A stretch of DNA of 64,000 bases from Neospora caninum Liverpool (Eukaryota > Apicomplexa > Conoidasida > Eucoccidiorida > Sarcocystidae). The notes under the pieces were generated by a model. That model was not told where the DNA came from, ran no database searches, and saw only the letters and a program-made list of their open reading frames with translations. Location of the stretch: positions 2,504,630 through 2,568,629 of the forward strand of contig NC_018396.1 of NCBI RefSeq assembly GCF_000208865.1, written 5' to 3'. A program made the position numbers and the translations under genes. Positions 23,932 through 36,600 of the stretch are shown one piece after another (the stretch's first letter is position 1; each line of letters begins with the position of its first letter).

Positions 23932-24780
23932 CACCGAGCCGTACCCGGCACGCCACAGGGGGCAGTTGGCAACGACCGATTGCGGCTCAACAAGCGAACA
24001 AAACTCTCACAGCTCGTTGGAGAAATTCATAAAACTTTTCAACTCGTAGCCTTCTGCTCATCTTCACGAAGAGGCTGTGAAATGGGTAGAGAGCGGAGCT
24101 GCTCCGTTCTGGTGACCTCGGGACGTCGGCCACGCTTTTGTCTCGAATGGCATCTGCCGTTCACACGACGGGTGGTACGTCTGAAAGTGCTGACACGCTT
24201 TTCGTTGCCCGTCCCTCCTTCCCACTCTTGCCCAAATACACGCTTCGGCTAAAGCACTTGTGTGCAACGCGTATTTTCTCCTTCCACTTTACCGTGTGTA
24301 GTTGTCTCCCGACCTCTCCGGAGAGGCGTCTCCTGGTTTCTCCCCTGCAGTTTTCGGGGCTGCTGCCAAGACGGCGCTGGATGCAAACTCCGACCTTCTC
24401 TCAGCTTCGTTTCTCATCTCTACCGTCCATGCCACGCTCTTCTGTATACGATCCTGGTTCGAAACCGTGTGCCGGGTTTCCGCGGTTCTGGAGGTCCAAT
24501 GCACTGTCTACGCCGTTTGTCCACGAGCTTGTTCACTCACCTCTTCTTTCCTGTTGGACCGAGTCGCACACGTTTGCTGTTTTCGTTCCTCTCTCTTAGT
24601 TACATTCGGTTGACTTCACAAATGCAGCGTATCACCTCCCGGTCACCACCGGTAAACGCGTTTTGTGCCTTCGTATCCTCGCGCCGTTTTCCAGTTCACA
24701 AACTCTGGTGCAGCATCGAAGCCGCGCACAGTGAGAAAAGATGAACTGTTTTGCTTCCGGAGAAACAGAAAACTTTTAGG

Positions 24781-27700
24781 ATGGCTTTCGTCTCCTGTTC
24801 CGGCGGTGAACACATCGAAGAGGAGGAAGAGGACTCCCAGGAAGATGCTTTCAAGGGCCCTCCACCGGCACTCTCCATGACGCGGACTGCCGCATCTGAC
24901 TGCCGCAGTGAGGACTCGCCAGGGGGCAGTCATCCTCGTTTTTCTCTCTCTCGGCTTCGAGAATTCGACGAAGCCTTTCCTCTCTCTAGTCGGGCGAGCG
25001 AGGGATCAGCAGTCCGTATCGCCCTCGACCGCAGTGTCTTGATTGTTCTCGAGCCCGCCGACCGTCTTGTGGCCTCTCGGTCCCACAAGGGGAGATGCGG
25101 CATTGGTGCGGAGAGTGGTGTCTCCGTTTCCCAATCTCCTTCCGCCTCTTCATTTCGGCCAAGTCACGCGCCCGGAGACGTTCGGCTGAGACTCTCCGCG
25201 CTACGACCTCTTGCCAAAGATGGGGAAACCGAAGCCGAGCTGGTGGGGGGACCACACAGCGCAGAAAGTGGGAAAGGGGATTCGAAAAACGAGGATGGCT
25301 ACGTTTCGCCAATGTCGTCTGCATTGGCGCGAGCTTCGCTCACGCATGCAGCCCCGTTCCAGTCGCTAGCCTGTTACCTGTGTAGCGTGAAGGGACATCC
25401 GCGGCAGGAGGAAGGTGCCCGCGACCCGGTCGGCTCATCGCCGGTCGTCGACGCGCTCGCTGCGGGCTCTGGCGGGGCGCAGTGGTCTGGGCCGCTGTAT
25501 CTGCGAGACGGACCTCGACCTCTCCGGGCTCCTTTTGGGCCCTCGAGGCCCCCGTCCACTTGCAGCACGCTGTCTCAGAATGTGGAATCGTTTGCATGCG
25601 TGCCTGCCCAACGCCCAGGACGCCTTGCGGGAGCGACGTGGGATCTCCTCTGGGTGCAGATCCCCGAACCCCGCGAACTGCTTCTGCGGCAGCGCCAGCA
25701 AGAGGCCGCGTCAGCAGCTTCACCGGGGACTGAAGACTCGCCACAGGGGCGACTCCAAAAGGGCGGAGGGGCCCAACAGGGGAAGCGATGGATGCGGCAG
25801 TTACGCCCGAGAGGTGCGTCATGCGCCGGGGATCTGCGCCATTCCACGCCGTGGACGGGCGGGCCTCGGCACGGCGATGAAGACGAAGAGGAACGGTTCC
25901 TCAAGCTCCCCAGTGTTCCTGTCCTGGTCACACTCTCGGAGGCGTCTCTGGACTTCTTCCTCTTTGATCGCGTCGGCACCGCCGACGCGCCCCTTGTGGA
26001 CTGCTGCTACGACGGCTGGTGTGCGTGGTCTGGCGACGCAGGTCGAGATACGCCCGCGCCGCCAAGTTACCACGTGGGTGCACGGCTACGGAGTGGAGGC
26101 GAGCTCACCGGGGCGCCATGCGCATGCCATCAGAGTTCGGCCCAGGGCGTGGAGACAAACGTGCTTGAGGGCGCAAAGGGAATAAACAAAGGCCGCGCGA
26201 CTCAGAGGCGAAACAGGCCATCTCGCTGGCTCATTGAGTGGGACTGGTGGTGGTGGCAGAAACCCCGGCTGTCTCCACACGGCAGTGTATCGTCCCAGGA
26301 GGACACAACGCATAGGTCCTCCGTTGCGTCCGTGGTGAGCTTCCCGAGGGCCGAGATGAAGACTCGCTTTGCCGCGAGCGGCACCCAAGCACCATCCGAT
26401 GAAACTGAGGTGGATAAGAGTCTCGTGTCCTCGGCGTGCTCAGATTCCTCGCGCGAACCGTCTCGTCTCGACATCCCTAAAACGAATCTGCGTGCCTCGC
26501 ACCTAGAGCTGCGGGATGTTTCAGGCGGCACGGAGCCCGCCCTTCACCACGGAGAAGGTGTCTGGGGAACAACGCCGTTCGGCGACGACCCAGTGGCGAG
26601 CCGGCCGGCCTCGTCGCCGTGCACCTGGTTCGGCCCAGATGCGGAGAATTCCATCCGGCGATTCCGGGCACCGCTCCGGGCCCTCCTTCCCTTTGTCACG
26701 GTGAAAAAGAGGAAAGGGAAGACAGGGGATCTCGGGGCGGTCGGGAGAGCGGGAACCAAGTCGAAGGCTGGCATGAAAGAGGACGCGAGCATTAGTGAGC
26801 AACCGATGCGTGAAGGGGTGGACAAAATGATGAGCCGGAACGCAGAGACTGGGACGCGGCGTTCGGATCCTCAGGCAGGCGACGCGACGCCTGCCGCCTC
26901 GCAGATGTGGCCGTGGGGGGGGACGTTCAAAGAGGCCGTGGAGCACGGCTGCTTCCGTCTGCAGTTCTGCTCTGCGTCGAAGCCCGACGAGCTCGTGATT
27001 GTGTGGAACTACGCCGTGGCACTCTGGTGTACAGTGTCGCATTGTGGCCTGCTGGTGAAACGGCGTTTCTGGCTTCAGCGGACGCTGTCTTTCACCGTGC
27101 ACGAGAAAGAGATATCGGAGTCCGGTTCCGTCGATTCTTCCTCACAGCCCGCGAGGGTCGTGAGATCCACGACCCGAGCTTTGGCTCCAGTCCAGCTCCT
27201 CTCGCTCGCCTCGCGTAACGACCTCCTCTTCGCCCTCACGGCGCCTCCGAGACAACACCTTCTCGTCTGGTCTCTGCAGGGTGTCGCGCTGTATGCTATC
27301 ACCTTGCATAGTTATTCTCCACTCTCCGCCACTCCTGTTCCGAGTGTCTCTTCAAGCGCCAGGCGTTGTGTCCATACACCCACAAGCTGTGTCCCCAGGG
27401 CCTCTGCAGTCTCCAGCGGTCGCCTGCGGTTGCGAAGTGGCGCAGACTGCTGCAGTACGCGCCCTGCCAGTGAGGCGCCCGGGAGAGGCTGCGACACTGT
27501 GTCGAGAGCTCCGCGCGCGAGAGGGTTGCCTTCTCTGCTTGGCTCAGCTTTGGGGCTGGCGGCGGGGGCCGAGACATGCGGGTGTGGCAGTGAACACGAC
27601 GGGACGCTGAGCAGAGACGCGAGAGGAGAAGAGGCCGCGGAGAGCCCGCAGGGTGAATGTTCCTGGGAGTCTGCATCGCGTCGAACGAGCCGGCGCCAGA

Positions 27701-30675
27701 ACGGGAACACAGGGTCGTGCCCCGTCAGGGCCCTGGGGGGAGACACTACCAGAGGCGAAGGGTTGGATGGGACTCGGCGGCCCACGGTGCGCTGTCCTTT
27801 CTTTCTGTCTCTCCAAATCACTGTGGACTGTACGTACGCGGTCTTGACTGACAGTGACCACGCCATCTGGTGCATCGACCTAGACGCGTATTTTGCCTCC
27901 TCTCCGCTAGAGACGGCGGGCCACTTCCTTAGTTCGTCGCCCACAATGCTGCTCCGTCGACCTTCGCTGTTGACCGTCTTTCCGTCTCTCTGCAACCTGG
28001 GAACGGGGGGTGCTCAAGCAGACGGTGGATCCTACCTCTGCGCGACCGCTGTGAGTGCGCTTCTCCCTCCGTCAACGGCTGCGAAGGTCTTTGGTCCCTC
28101 TCTGCCGACGGCTACGCCCAGCCGAGATCCGAGGCTTCCGCCGGGTACGCGTGGGGCCTGTGCGCCTCTAGACGCCTCGAGCCGATCCTGGATAGCGGTT
28201 CTGGAGGAGCGCCGGCGGGTGGCAGAAGGCCTGTCTTGGCCAACACAGCTGCATCAGGCATCTGCAGGTCTCTCAGCCTTTCCTTCGGCCTTCAATCTCC
28301 TTCCTCTTGTCGTCTCTCTCAAACGTCGGCCGGGCCCCAGACCCCACATGACGCAGACTGGCGGCGTGTCGCGGCCGGAGCCGGACAGCAGAGGCTTCGA
28401 AGGCGTTACGCAGGAAGCGCACCAAGGGAGGGGACAGGAGGGACAGGAGAGACAGGAAGTGGATCAAAGAGACAGAGGCCCCGCAGTTCATGCTCGGCGT
28501 TCATCTGATGGCCCGAAATCGAGCACACTGAAACAAACTGAGGTGGCGCTTTCGGGGAACGGCAACACGCAGAGACTTTCCTCTTCGCCATCGTCAAGTT
28601 CTGCCCCAGGGGAGGGCCGAACGCCTCTCACTGGAGACCGCGGTCGCCGCACAGAGTGGTCATCTCCCCAATCTGTTTCGAAGTCCCCTCGCTCGCCGTT
28701 GCCTGAGAGCGAAGCGAACTGGCAGCTCCCTCTACCCGGCGCGAGCTGTATGGACACCGCACCAACTGGAGTCTGTCCCCGCTTCTCTCCCCCGCCTTTG
28801 TTGAGTGTCCGCAAAGGCGCACGACCCTTGAAGCGAGCCGAACTCCCGACAACACCCTCGGAGGCATTTGACGACCTTGTGGCGGAGTGCAGCCGCGTGA
28901 ATCGGTCTGCCTTCTTCACCCGGGACTTGGGTACGGTCCCGGTTGTCCCACAGGCCCTCTGGAGGCCCCTGGAGCCCTGGCGGGCGAGCGAACGGGCTAG
29001 AAGTCGAGAAGGCAAAACGCACCTAGAGCGGAGCCCATCGGCAGGCTGCCTACCGGCATACTCTGGAACCGCTGCACAGCAGGTGGGGCCAGCGCCTTCG
29101 TCAAGTCCCGGAAAAACGCAGCCTAGCGGCCACGGGGCGGCCTCGCGAAGATCGTCTACGGCGGAAGAATCGCGCGAATGCCAGTCGTTTCGACAGAGTC
29201 CGGAGAGGCGGGAAACCGGGATAGCTGCCGCAGATTTTGGGCACGACGATGATCCGCGGCGGTCGCGCATGTACGCGCAGGCGAGCTTTCGCTCTGAGGA
29301 GTCAGAGAGATGCTGCTGTCAGCATTTGCGCGGGGCGCCGGATGGCAGCTTTGGCGGCGGGCGACCTGAGAGAGGCGAGGACACGGCGACAGACTTCCGT
29401 CTTTCCACGGCGTCGTCGTGCTCGTCCTGGTATCTGTCCTCGGGGCCCGATGACTCTCCCGCCATCGTGCTGTTTGTGACTCCGGCGGAGCTTCAGGTGG
29501 AGATGCTGCTCGTGCGGAATCAGGCGATTGTTCTGCAGGGTCGAGAGCACCACTTGACTTCGCGTTTGGCTGCCTCGGATCCTGCCGGCCCGCGCCTCGC
29601 GGCAGGCTCTTCTCCGCCACACTCGCATGAGGACGCCGGAGCGGCGTGTTCGGCGCGTGGCCGCAGCCCAAGCCAGGCGCCGGCCTCAGCTCTTCCCTCT
29701 GTCCAGCTGGCTGACTTGCTAGCGCTGTCTCTCCTCCGCTGCTCGAGAGCCTTCCTGGCACTGCGGGGGCCTGAACGGCACCTGCAGAGGCTACGGCGCA
29801 GCGCGTGGCGTCCGCCGAACTCGGCCTCGGTGCAGGCCACGCCGTCTGCTCACGTGTCTGTTCTTCCTTGTCCGTCGAATGGTCAGGAAAGCTGCAGCGC
29901 GTCTCAAGCGCCGCCCCCGTTTGTCTCTGCAGCGTCGCCGTCGTTCTCGCCTCAACGAAGCCTCTCAGAGAGTGCGGCGCTGATTCGAGGTTCCCCGGGC
30001 CTTCTCCCAGCTCCCGGGGGCGGACCGAGTCACGGGCAGCCTCGCGACGATCTCGCGCGCCCCCCGCGACGCTGGTTCGAACGGCCAAAGCCTGAAGAAC
30101 TTTTGGAATTGTCTGTTCGTTTCGGCTCGAGGCCGTCTGGCGGCGCGCCTCTTCAATCGAGTAGCCACCAGCGCCTGCTGCTGTCTCATTTGCAAAGTGG
30201 CGGCAACGCGGTTCTGCGTCTTGTCACCCAGACTCCGCCAAGTTTTGGGTCCATCGCTAGCGCGTGCGGCACAGGCTGTGGCGTGTCTTCGTTCCGCGAC
30301 AGTCTTCTCGGATCCGAAATTGGCCGCGACCCGTCTGACGGAGTCCCCCGCCGCCAGTGGGGCCATGCAGGGACGTTCGGGGAACGCCTCGCGGAGGTCC
30401 TAGACGAGGGACAAGGTAGCCTGGCGATGGAAGGAGCGGCCGACGAGGGTGACGGCGTCTTGGAGCAGCTGCTTCTAAGCTCGCCTGCGCAGTTCTTCTG
30501 TTCGAACTCAAATGACGGCGGAGGAGCGCCGCGAGGAGGCGGGCTCCTGGGCTGGGGAAGCGACGCCTCAGTTATGCTCCTCGAGCTTGACGCTCTCATG
30601 GATCGGAGCAGCGGGGCTCTCATGAAGATGCGAATGCGTCAACAAGCCGAGGCCCGCGGCGCACCTGGGATGCTT
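24781..30675 (+). other. Exon 1 of the spatacsin-like gene: N-terminal, propeller-like part
   Basis: A single 5.9 kb open exon encoding residues 1-1965 and ending at a strong GTAAGT donor (30676). Short beta-like blocks are scattered between long disordered stretches: RIALDRSVLIVLE, PVLVTLSEASLDFFLF, ELVIVWNYAVALWCT, HLLVWSLQGVALYAI, YAVLTDSDHAIWCIDLDA and AIVLFVTPAELQVEMLLV. These look like blades of a beta-propeller expanded by insertions, as expected for the N-terminus of spatacsin, but similarity is weak. An internal unspliced intron cannot be ruled out (for example ending near 27810). Confidence 0.6.
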
Positions 30676-33600
30676 GTAAGTTGCGTCCTTGAAGCAAGAT
30701 CGCCGCCCCACTTGTGCAGCGGGCTGCTGGCAGACTCGCGAAGCCAGCTATCAGCTTGGAGCTGCGAAACCTCGCCTCGCCGCAACTCACGTGCCTACTC
30801 TGTTGTGGGCGTTCGCCCTGAACCCGTACCGAGTGCCGTCCACATTTTCATGTATATATATATATATATATATACATTCGCGCGAGGGTTTTTGTCCATG
30901 CAGACAGGCCTGGTTCCCTGACGGCGGATGGGTCCGCTGCTTTCTCGTGGCGCGCTTCAACCTGCCCGATGTGTGTGCATGCAGGTGTCGGTGGCCGTGT
31001 CCTGCACACAGAGAGGTTGGTTTCAGTTCAGCTGCAGCTCATCGGCGAGGAAGTGCGCTAGCGCTGGGGCAACCTACGTGTGAGGTGAATCAAGGATGTT
31101 TGTGTGTGGTGCGCTGCGTCAGGCTCCGTACTCTTCGAGGTGGTTTTCCGTGCCAGAAGATTCGGAGATGTGGGCGGACCCGAGAGGCGTTTCTTCTGGA
31201 TCTTTCTCCTCTCCCTGCATGGCTGTCGGCGAGAGTGCAGCGGTCGAAGACCTGCTATCGCTCCTGTCTGCAGCACTTCCTCCGGGAGCGCAGGAGCAGC
31301 TTCTGCCTCTGCTTATGCCGGCTGCTGGCTGCGGCCGCGACGCGCAGGACATCGCAGATCTTCGGGCTTCCTCGTGGCACGCCTCTTCCGTGAATGGCGC
31401 CGTCGAGACGGGAGCTTCGCTTGAAGACACAGAGGCTTTGGACCACGACCCAGGGGTCTCTCAGGCCCGCTGCGGATGTTGCGCATGCGTCGGCCCCGCC
31501 GTTCTACCTTCGTGGCTCACCGGTGCGCGGCTGCCTCTTTCCTGCTGTTGCGACCAGGGCGGCAGCGCGTGGATGCTCGGTCGGCCAAAGGAAGGGGACA
31601 GGCTTCTGGGGGCAGCAGAGACAGACGACCGAGACTGGTCACCTGGCGCCAGGTCGCGTCTCTCTCGACGTCGTTCCAGCTTCTCCAGCGTGACTTCTCG
31701 AGACTCCGGAACCTCTCCCTTCTCCAGTGAACCGGACTTGAGTGCCGCCTCAGCCGGCTCGGGGCGCCTCGCTATCGGCGCGGGGTTGTGCGCCGCGTCA
31801 AGGAGTGGCGGGACACCGGCGGCCCTCCAGGCTTCAACGGCGGGTCCCTGCCAAAGGTGTTGCTTTCTCGTTCCGCCCTCGTTGCTCGAGGACGGCTTCC
31901 CTGGCGGCGTCGAGCTGCTGACAGCGCAGGAGGCGAGGCGGCCGAGCGCCCGAGACTCTCGCGGGTCGCCGCGCTCGAATTCGCCCGACAGCAACCCTCT
32001 CCCTGTCACAGGTCGGTCTGCGCGTCCTGCCTCGTCCCTACGGGCTTCACACGACGCGCAAGGAAGCCGGATTGGCCTGGGAGTCGCAGCGCAAAAGGCC
32101 CACTTGCGCAGAGTCCCCGCGGCTGCCGAGAGAACTCTCGATTCCGCCACGGACGTTGGCGCCCTGAGCGAGTCGGAGGCGCAGTGCGCTGCCTTGAGTG
32201 ATGCTTCTGGAATTAGCCGGCAGCGCAACGCAAACAGCGTGGAGAGTTGGAGCGAGCGCGACGGCGAGGGCGCCTCGGATCCAGAAGCCGACGGCGGTGA
32301 ATTCGACGGGTGTCAGCGTACGAGGCGTTCCGAACGATGCCTCCGCGGCGAGGCCCACGCAGAGGAGACTGTCCCTTCTGGGTGGCTCGGGCCGTCGGCG
32401 GCTGCCGAGGGGATTCCCTGGGCCTCTGGTTCCGGGCCGGGGGAGACTGTGGAAGAGGCGCCGACACACAGAGGGGCTGGAAGCGAAACGAGCAGCCGCA
32501 GGCGCGGAAACGCCGTTCGCGGTCGCGGCCCAGAGTGCCACGTCAGCCTCATGCAGGTTCACCTGTCGCTGCACTTTATCGCGGTCGAAGTTAGCTATGT
32601 GTGCGAGTGTCGCCGGGCCACGTGGCAAGAAGCAGGCGAAGACCGGGACGGAGACAGCGTGTGGGGGCTGGCACACCACTCTCGCAGACGCGAAGTTCCT
32701 GCTGCGTCGCTTGCCTCGTCTCGCGGCCCCGCGCTGCCGTCTCTTTCGCCGGCTTCCCATCTGCTCTGGCTGCTGCACTGGCCTCACACCCCAGAGGAAG
32801 AGGACGACTTGTCTTCGACCTTTGCTTCTTTCGCCGGCAACAGCGTCCCGGCTGCTGGAGCTGGAAGGAAACGGGAGAGCCCACCGCGTCCCCGGAACGG
32901 CGAGGCGAGTGTGGCTTCGGCTTCTCCCTTCTCGACTTCTCGAGGCAGAGCGAACGGGGACCCAAAGAACAACGGCAGTCGGAGTCTCCGTTGGCAGCTG
33001 TTTGCAAGTCTCGTTCTGTCTCCGTGGAAGGGGCTGTGTGTCAACGACCAGGCGTTTTACCTCTTCTCGCCGCTGTCGCTCTTCGCCCTCTCGCCGTCCC
33101 AGCGGCCCCTGTCTGTTCTTCTCAATCTCGTCATCTTTGAAGGGGTGACGGCTGCGGTTGCCTTCTGCGTAGTCAATGGCGTCGAGCTGAAGTGCCTCTG
33201 TCACTTGCTTCTCTTCGTGGGGCTGAAATACCGAAAGCTTGAGATGGTCAAGTCGGCCCTCGGCCTTCTCCCCGAGGCGCAACAGATGGCCGGCATCCGC
33301 ATGCTCGTCCTCTACATTCTCCACGGCTACAGCAGTGATCGCCTGGTCGTCCCCGTCCACCTTCCGCCTCCGTCTGAGCCTCGGCCGCGCGCGGCCGAGT
33401 CGCCCGAAGCCGAGGGAAGGAAAGACGGCGAAGGAAAAAGGAGAGCAGGAACGGAGATGCACGCTGCGGGCCCTAACTCGAACCGCATGCAGCGGAACCC
33501 GGCTGCGGACGGGGCAAAAACGGAGCCGTGTGTCCAGCGCGAAGGGCTGGAGCTTTCCGGCGAGGCATCACCCAATGTGGACTACTACACGGCTGCCGCT

Positions 33601-36600
33601 CCAGGGCTCTACGCCACAGTTCTCGACCTCTTAGATCTCTTTCACTTCCCCACGCAGGAGAGACACGTGTCTCCATATGCGTTGTCGACAACTCCGTCTC
33701 TCCTTCCCCAGCGCCTCGCCTTCGTCAAGGCCTCTGCTCAAAGGGCGTTTTCCAGTCCAGCCGGGCTGCCGCTTCGCAGTGAGAGAGCCCGAGACGCCGA
33801 TCCGCCGACACTGTGCAGTCACGTAGGCGGCCAGCCCCTCGCTCGCCGAGAAGACGCGTTTAGTCTCTCTCGCGCGTCGTTGGATTCGTCTCCCTCTGCG
33901 CTGGCCCCTCGTCCCTACGACTCGCCGCGTGCCTCCGCGGACTCCGCCGGAGTCGTGCAGCGCCACGGCGAGTCCCTGCGTCTCCTGGACGGCTGGCCAC
34001 TTGACGCTGTCGAGCCCGATCGAGGGCCCGTTGGCGCGACCCGCCTGCGCGATGCGAGAAACGCGTTTCCCCCTCCGTCAATCTGCATTCTGCCTCCGCA
34101 ACCGCTTTGGCCGAGAGACGGCGGCGGCTCGCGTCTCCCTGCTCTGTTTGGCGCGTCGCGACGGCCGTCCTTCTTCGCTCTTGATCTGTGCCAGAAAAAC
34201 GACCTGGCGAACGGCTCTGCGCTCGCTTTCCATCTCGCCGACGCTGTTGAGCGCGCGAGGGCTGCAGCTACACGCACAGTGACTGCATGTGTCGCGTCCT
34301 GGAACCGTGGTGGTCCCGTCGCGTTCCCGGCTTCTCTCGCCTCCCACCTCGGAAGTGGAACTCTCCCTGGCGGCGCGGCGCTGGCCTCGGAGTCTCACGC
34401 GACGACGCCGAGCGCTCTGCTGCTCTTTGGAAACCGCAGCGGGTGCGACTCGCGTCTTCTCTCTTCCTGGACGGACTCCAGGGCGGAGGTAAAGCCGGCG
34501 GTGGCCTCTTGGGCCAGGTGCGCCTCGGGAGGAGTCAGTCAACCTGCGGCGGGGTCGGTTTCGTTTGCCGCGCCGAATGCGTCTGCAGTGCCCCGCTGGC
34601 CGGGCGGCAAGGCGAAGAGCCAGGAGACGTTGCTGGCGGAAGCCGCGACAGCGGCTGCAGCCGCTGCAGCCGCTGCGTCTTCGTTGCTCGCCGTGGACAA
34701 GGCGTTCTGTTCCCGGCTTCTGGCAATCATTTTGCAGTTTACCAATGCCCTGATCTGCCGGCGAGTGCTTCGCAAAATTCAGATCTGTGACGCAGCGGGC
34801 CCGTCGGCCTTCACTTCGTCGGGTGCCTCTGTTCGGGCGTCTTCTCTCGGAGGACCAGAAGCCTGTCCCGACTCCGCGGGGTTTGAAGATACCGACCGGC
34901 AGGCAATGCGCAAGGCACAGCAGCAGGTGACCGACGAGCTTCTCGAGCTCACTGTGTATCTCCAGTTCATTCGTGCTTTGCAGCAGGCTCTGATTCTCTC
35001 TCTCCCCAGTGCGAAAGTCTACCATCTGTCCGCCTTAAATCTGCACCAGGTCCGCACTCAGCAGCAGCAGGCGCTCCAGTGGCCGCCTCTCGCTTCGCCC
35101 TCTCAGGTGTCTCCGCCGGCCATTCCGGCAACTCGCCCCAGAGCGGTCGCCACCGACTCCCCGCCCTCCTCTGCGTCTCCATGCAGTTTCCGTCAACGAG
35201 ACGGAGAAGAGCACGACGAGGAAGGAAGAAGGCGAGAAGGCCTCGCCGCGAGGCGGCGCACCGCGCACAGTCGAAGGAAGGACGAACGTCTCAGCGCAGA
35301 GCGGGGAAACGAGCAAGGTACCGTGAACGACTCTGAGCTTCCGCTTCGTTCCGTAGAAAGGATGGCCGAGGTCGGATCGAGGCTCGCCTCGCAGCCTGGA
35401 CAGAGGCGCGAAGAACGCAAGAAAGGCGACAAGGAAGCGCACACAGCCGAGGCTTCGGAGACACGGGACGCCCTTCCCAGTGCCCGGTCGCGGGCCGGTA
35501 AGGAGTCGCCTCGGGCGTCTCTCGAGAGGAGCCGAGCCCACCCGCAGGAGCCGCCCGAACCCGCCTCGCGATCTTATGCCTCGCCATCCTCGACCTCCTC
35601 ACTCGCGCTGGGGAAAGAGGACGCGGACGCAGCAGCTGCAGCCGCCTCGGTCACCTCCTGTAGCACTCTGGCGAATCTCTGGCCTGAGGAGGCAGACCCC
35701 GAGGCCGTCATCCGGGACGCTCTTCTGACCGGGCGTGTCAGCTCTGCTCTCGTCTGGCTGGCGCGCAGGCGTGCCGGGAGCGCAGGGCGAGGCTCGAGCA
35801 GAGAGCGCGCCTCTGTGATCACTTCTCATAGTGCAGACGCCTCGCGAAGCCGAGCGCTTACGCCTTCTCTTGCGGACTCGAGAACTGCGGGGGTTTGGGC
35901 GGAGGCAGGAGCTCGGGAAGGAGCAGAGAGCGAGACGGCCATGGCGACTGTCCAGCGCGTGGGCCGCCGGATGGTGTTCCAGCTCTTCTGCAATCAACAG
36001 GTGGAATTCTTCTTCGTGGGCATGCAAATGCTGAGACAGCTTGGAGTAAGGGGACACGGCGACGCGCGGCCGCCTACAGGACAATCTCCAGATTCGCCGC
36101 GCAAGCTAACGCCCACGATGCCGCGCTGTGAAAGAAATCGATCCTGTGTTCACTTGTGTTCGCGGTTATGTGTCTCCTCGACTCTGGTCGCCGAGGTCGT
36201 CGTGCTGTCTCGCTCCCAAGGCAATCCTTCGTTGGCTATCCCCTCATCTCCCTGGTCTGTCTGCGTCTCTCGGTCTCCCTCGTTCGGTCTCGTCGTTTCT
36301 TTCGTTGATTCTACTCGTTCTGAGGTCCCCTGTTCTTTGAGCCGTCTTCCGCGGCATCGGCACGTGTCACCTCACGTTTTGCGCCCCCCGTTTAAACGGG
36401 ACATCCATTTCTCCGCTTCCGTCTTCGTGCATGCCCGTTGGTCCTTCTCTCCGGTGGTCTCTTCTCTAGCCTTGGCGTCTCCTTTCTCTCCACCCTCCCT
36501 CTTTAGTCTCCCTGGAGCCTCTCGTGAGTCCTTTTTTCTGCCCCGCTTGTACCACTGGCAACCTGGGTTTCCACCAGGCAGCTCGCGATCGGCTTCTCAT

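Larger units (their letters stand above)
19362..24780. other. Divergent intergenic region between kinesin and spatacsin-like genes
   Basis: A 5.4 kb region from which the kinesin gene (minus) and the giant spatacsin-like gene (plus) are transcribed outward. It must contain both promoters and 5' UTRs. I found no convincing protein gene; the longest frame (256 codons, minus, 23223-23993) has no motif. It contains six TGCATGC motifs (either strand), a three-hairpin cluster at 20879-20987, a G-rich run at 22987-23012, and single CGTCTC motifs near 20370 and 24328. These last resemble the GAGACG-type element reported in Toxoplasma core promoters. An unannotated non-coding transcript or small gene cannot be excluded. 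Confidence 0.6.

Noticed and set aside
23223..23993. Minus-strand frame of 256 codons in the divergent intergenic region
   Set aside because: No recognisable domain, unremarkable composition and no neighbouring exons in phase. A lineage-specific gene cannot be fully excluded but is not supported.
24448..24470. GGTTCGAAACC resembling a tRNA B box
   Set aside because: The T-stem does not pair over five bases, and there is no A box, D-arm or acceptor stem at the right distance.
29156..30088. Minus-strand open frame of about 310 codons opposite exon 1
   Set aside because: Mirror of the coding strand with no recognisable domain.
32047..33462. Minus-strand open frame of about 471 codons opposite spatacsin-like exon 2
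   Set aside because: It mirrors a GC-rich coding exon with biased third positions, is rich in Arg/Ser/Pro, has no family motif, and overlaps a supported exon on the other strand.
34078..35025. Minus-strand open frame of about 315 codons opposite exon 2
   Set aside because: Same mirror effect; composition is low-complexity Arg/Gly and there are no plausible splice partners.
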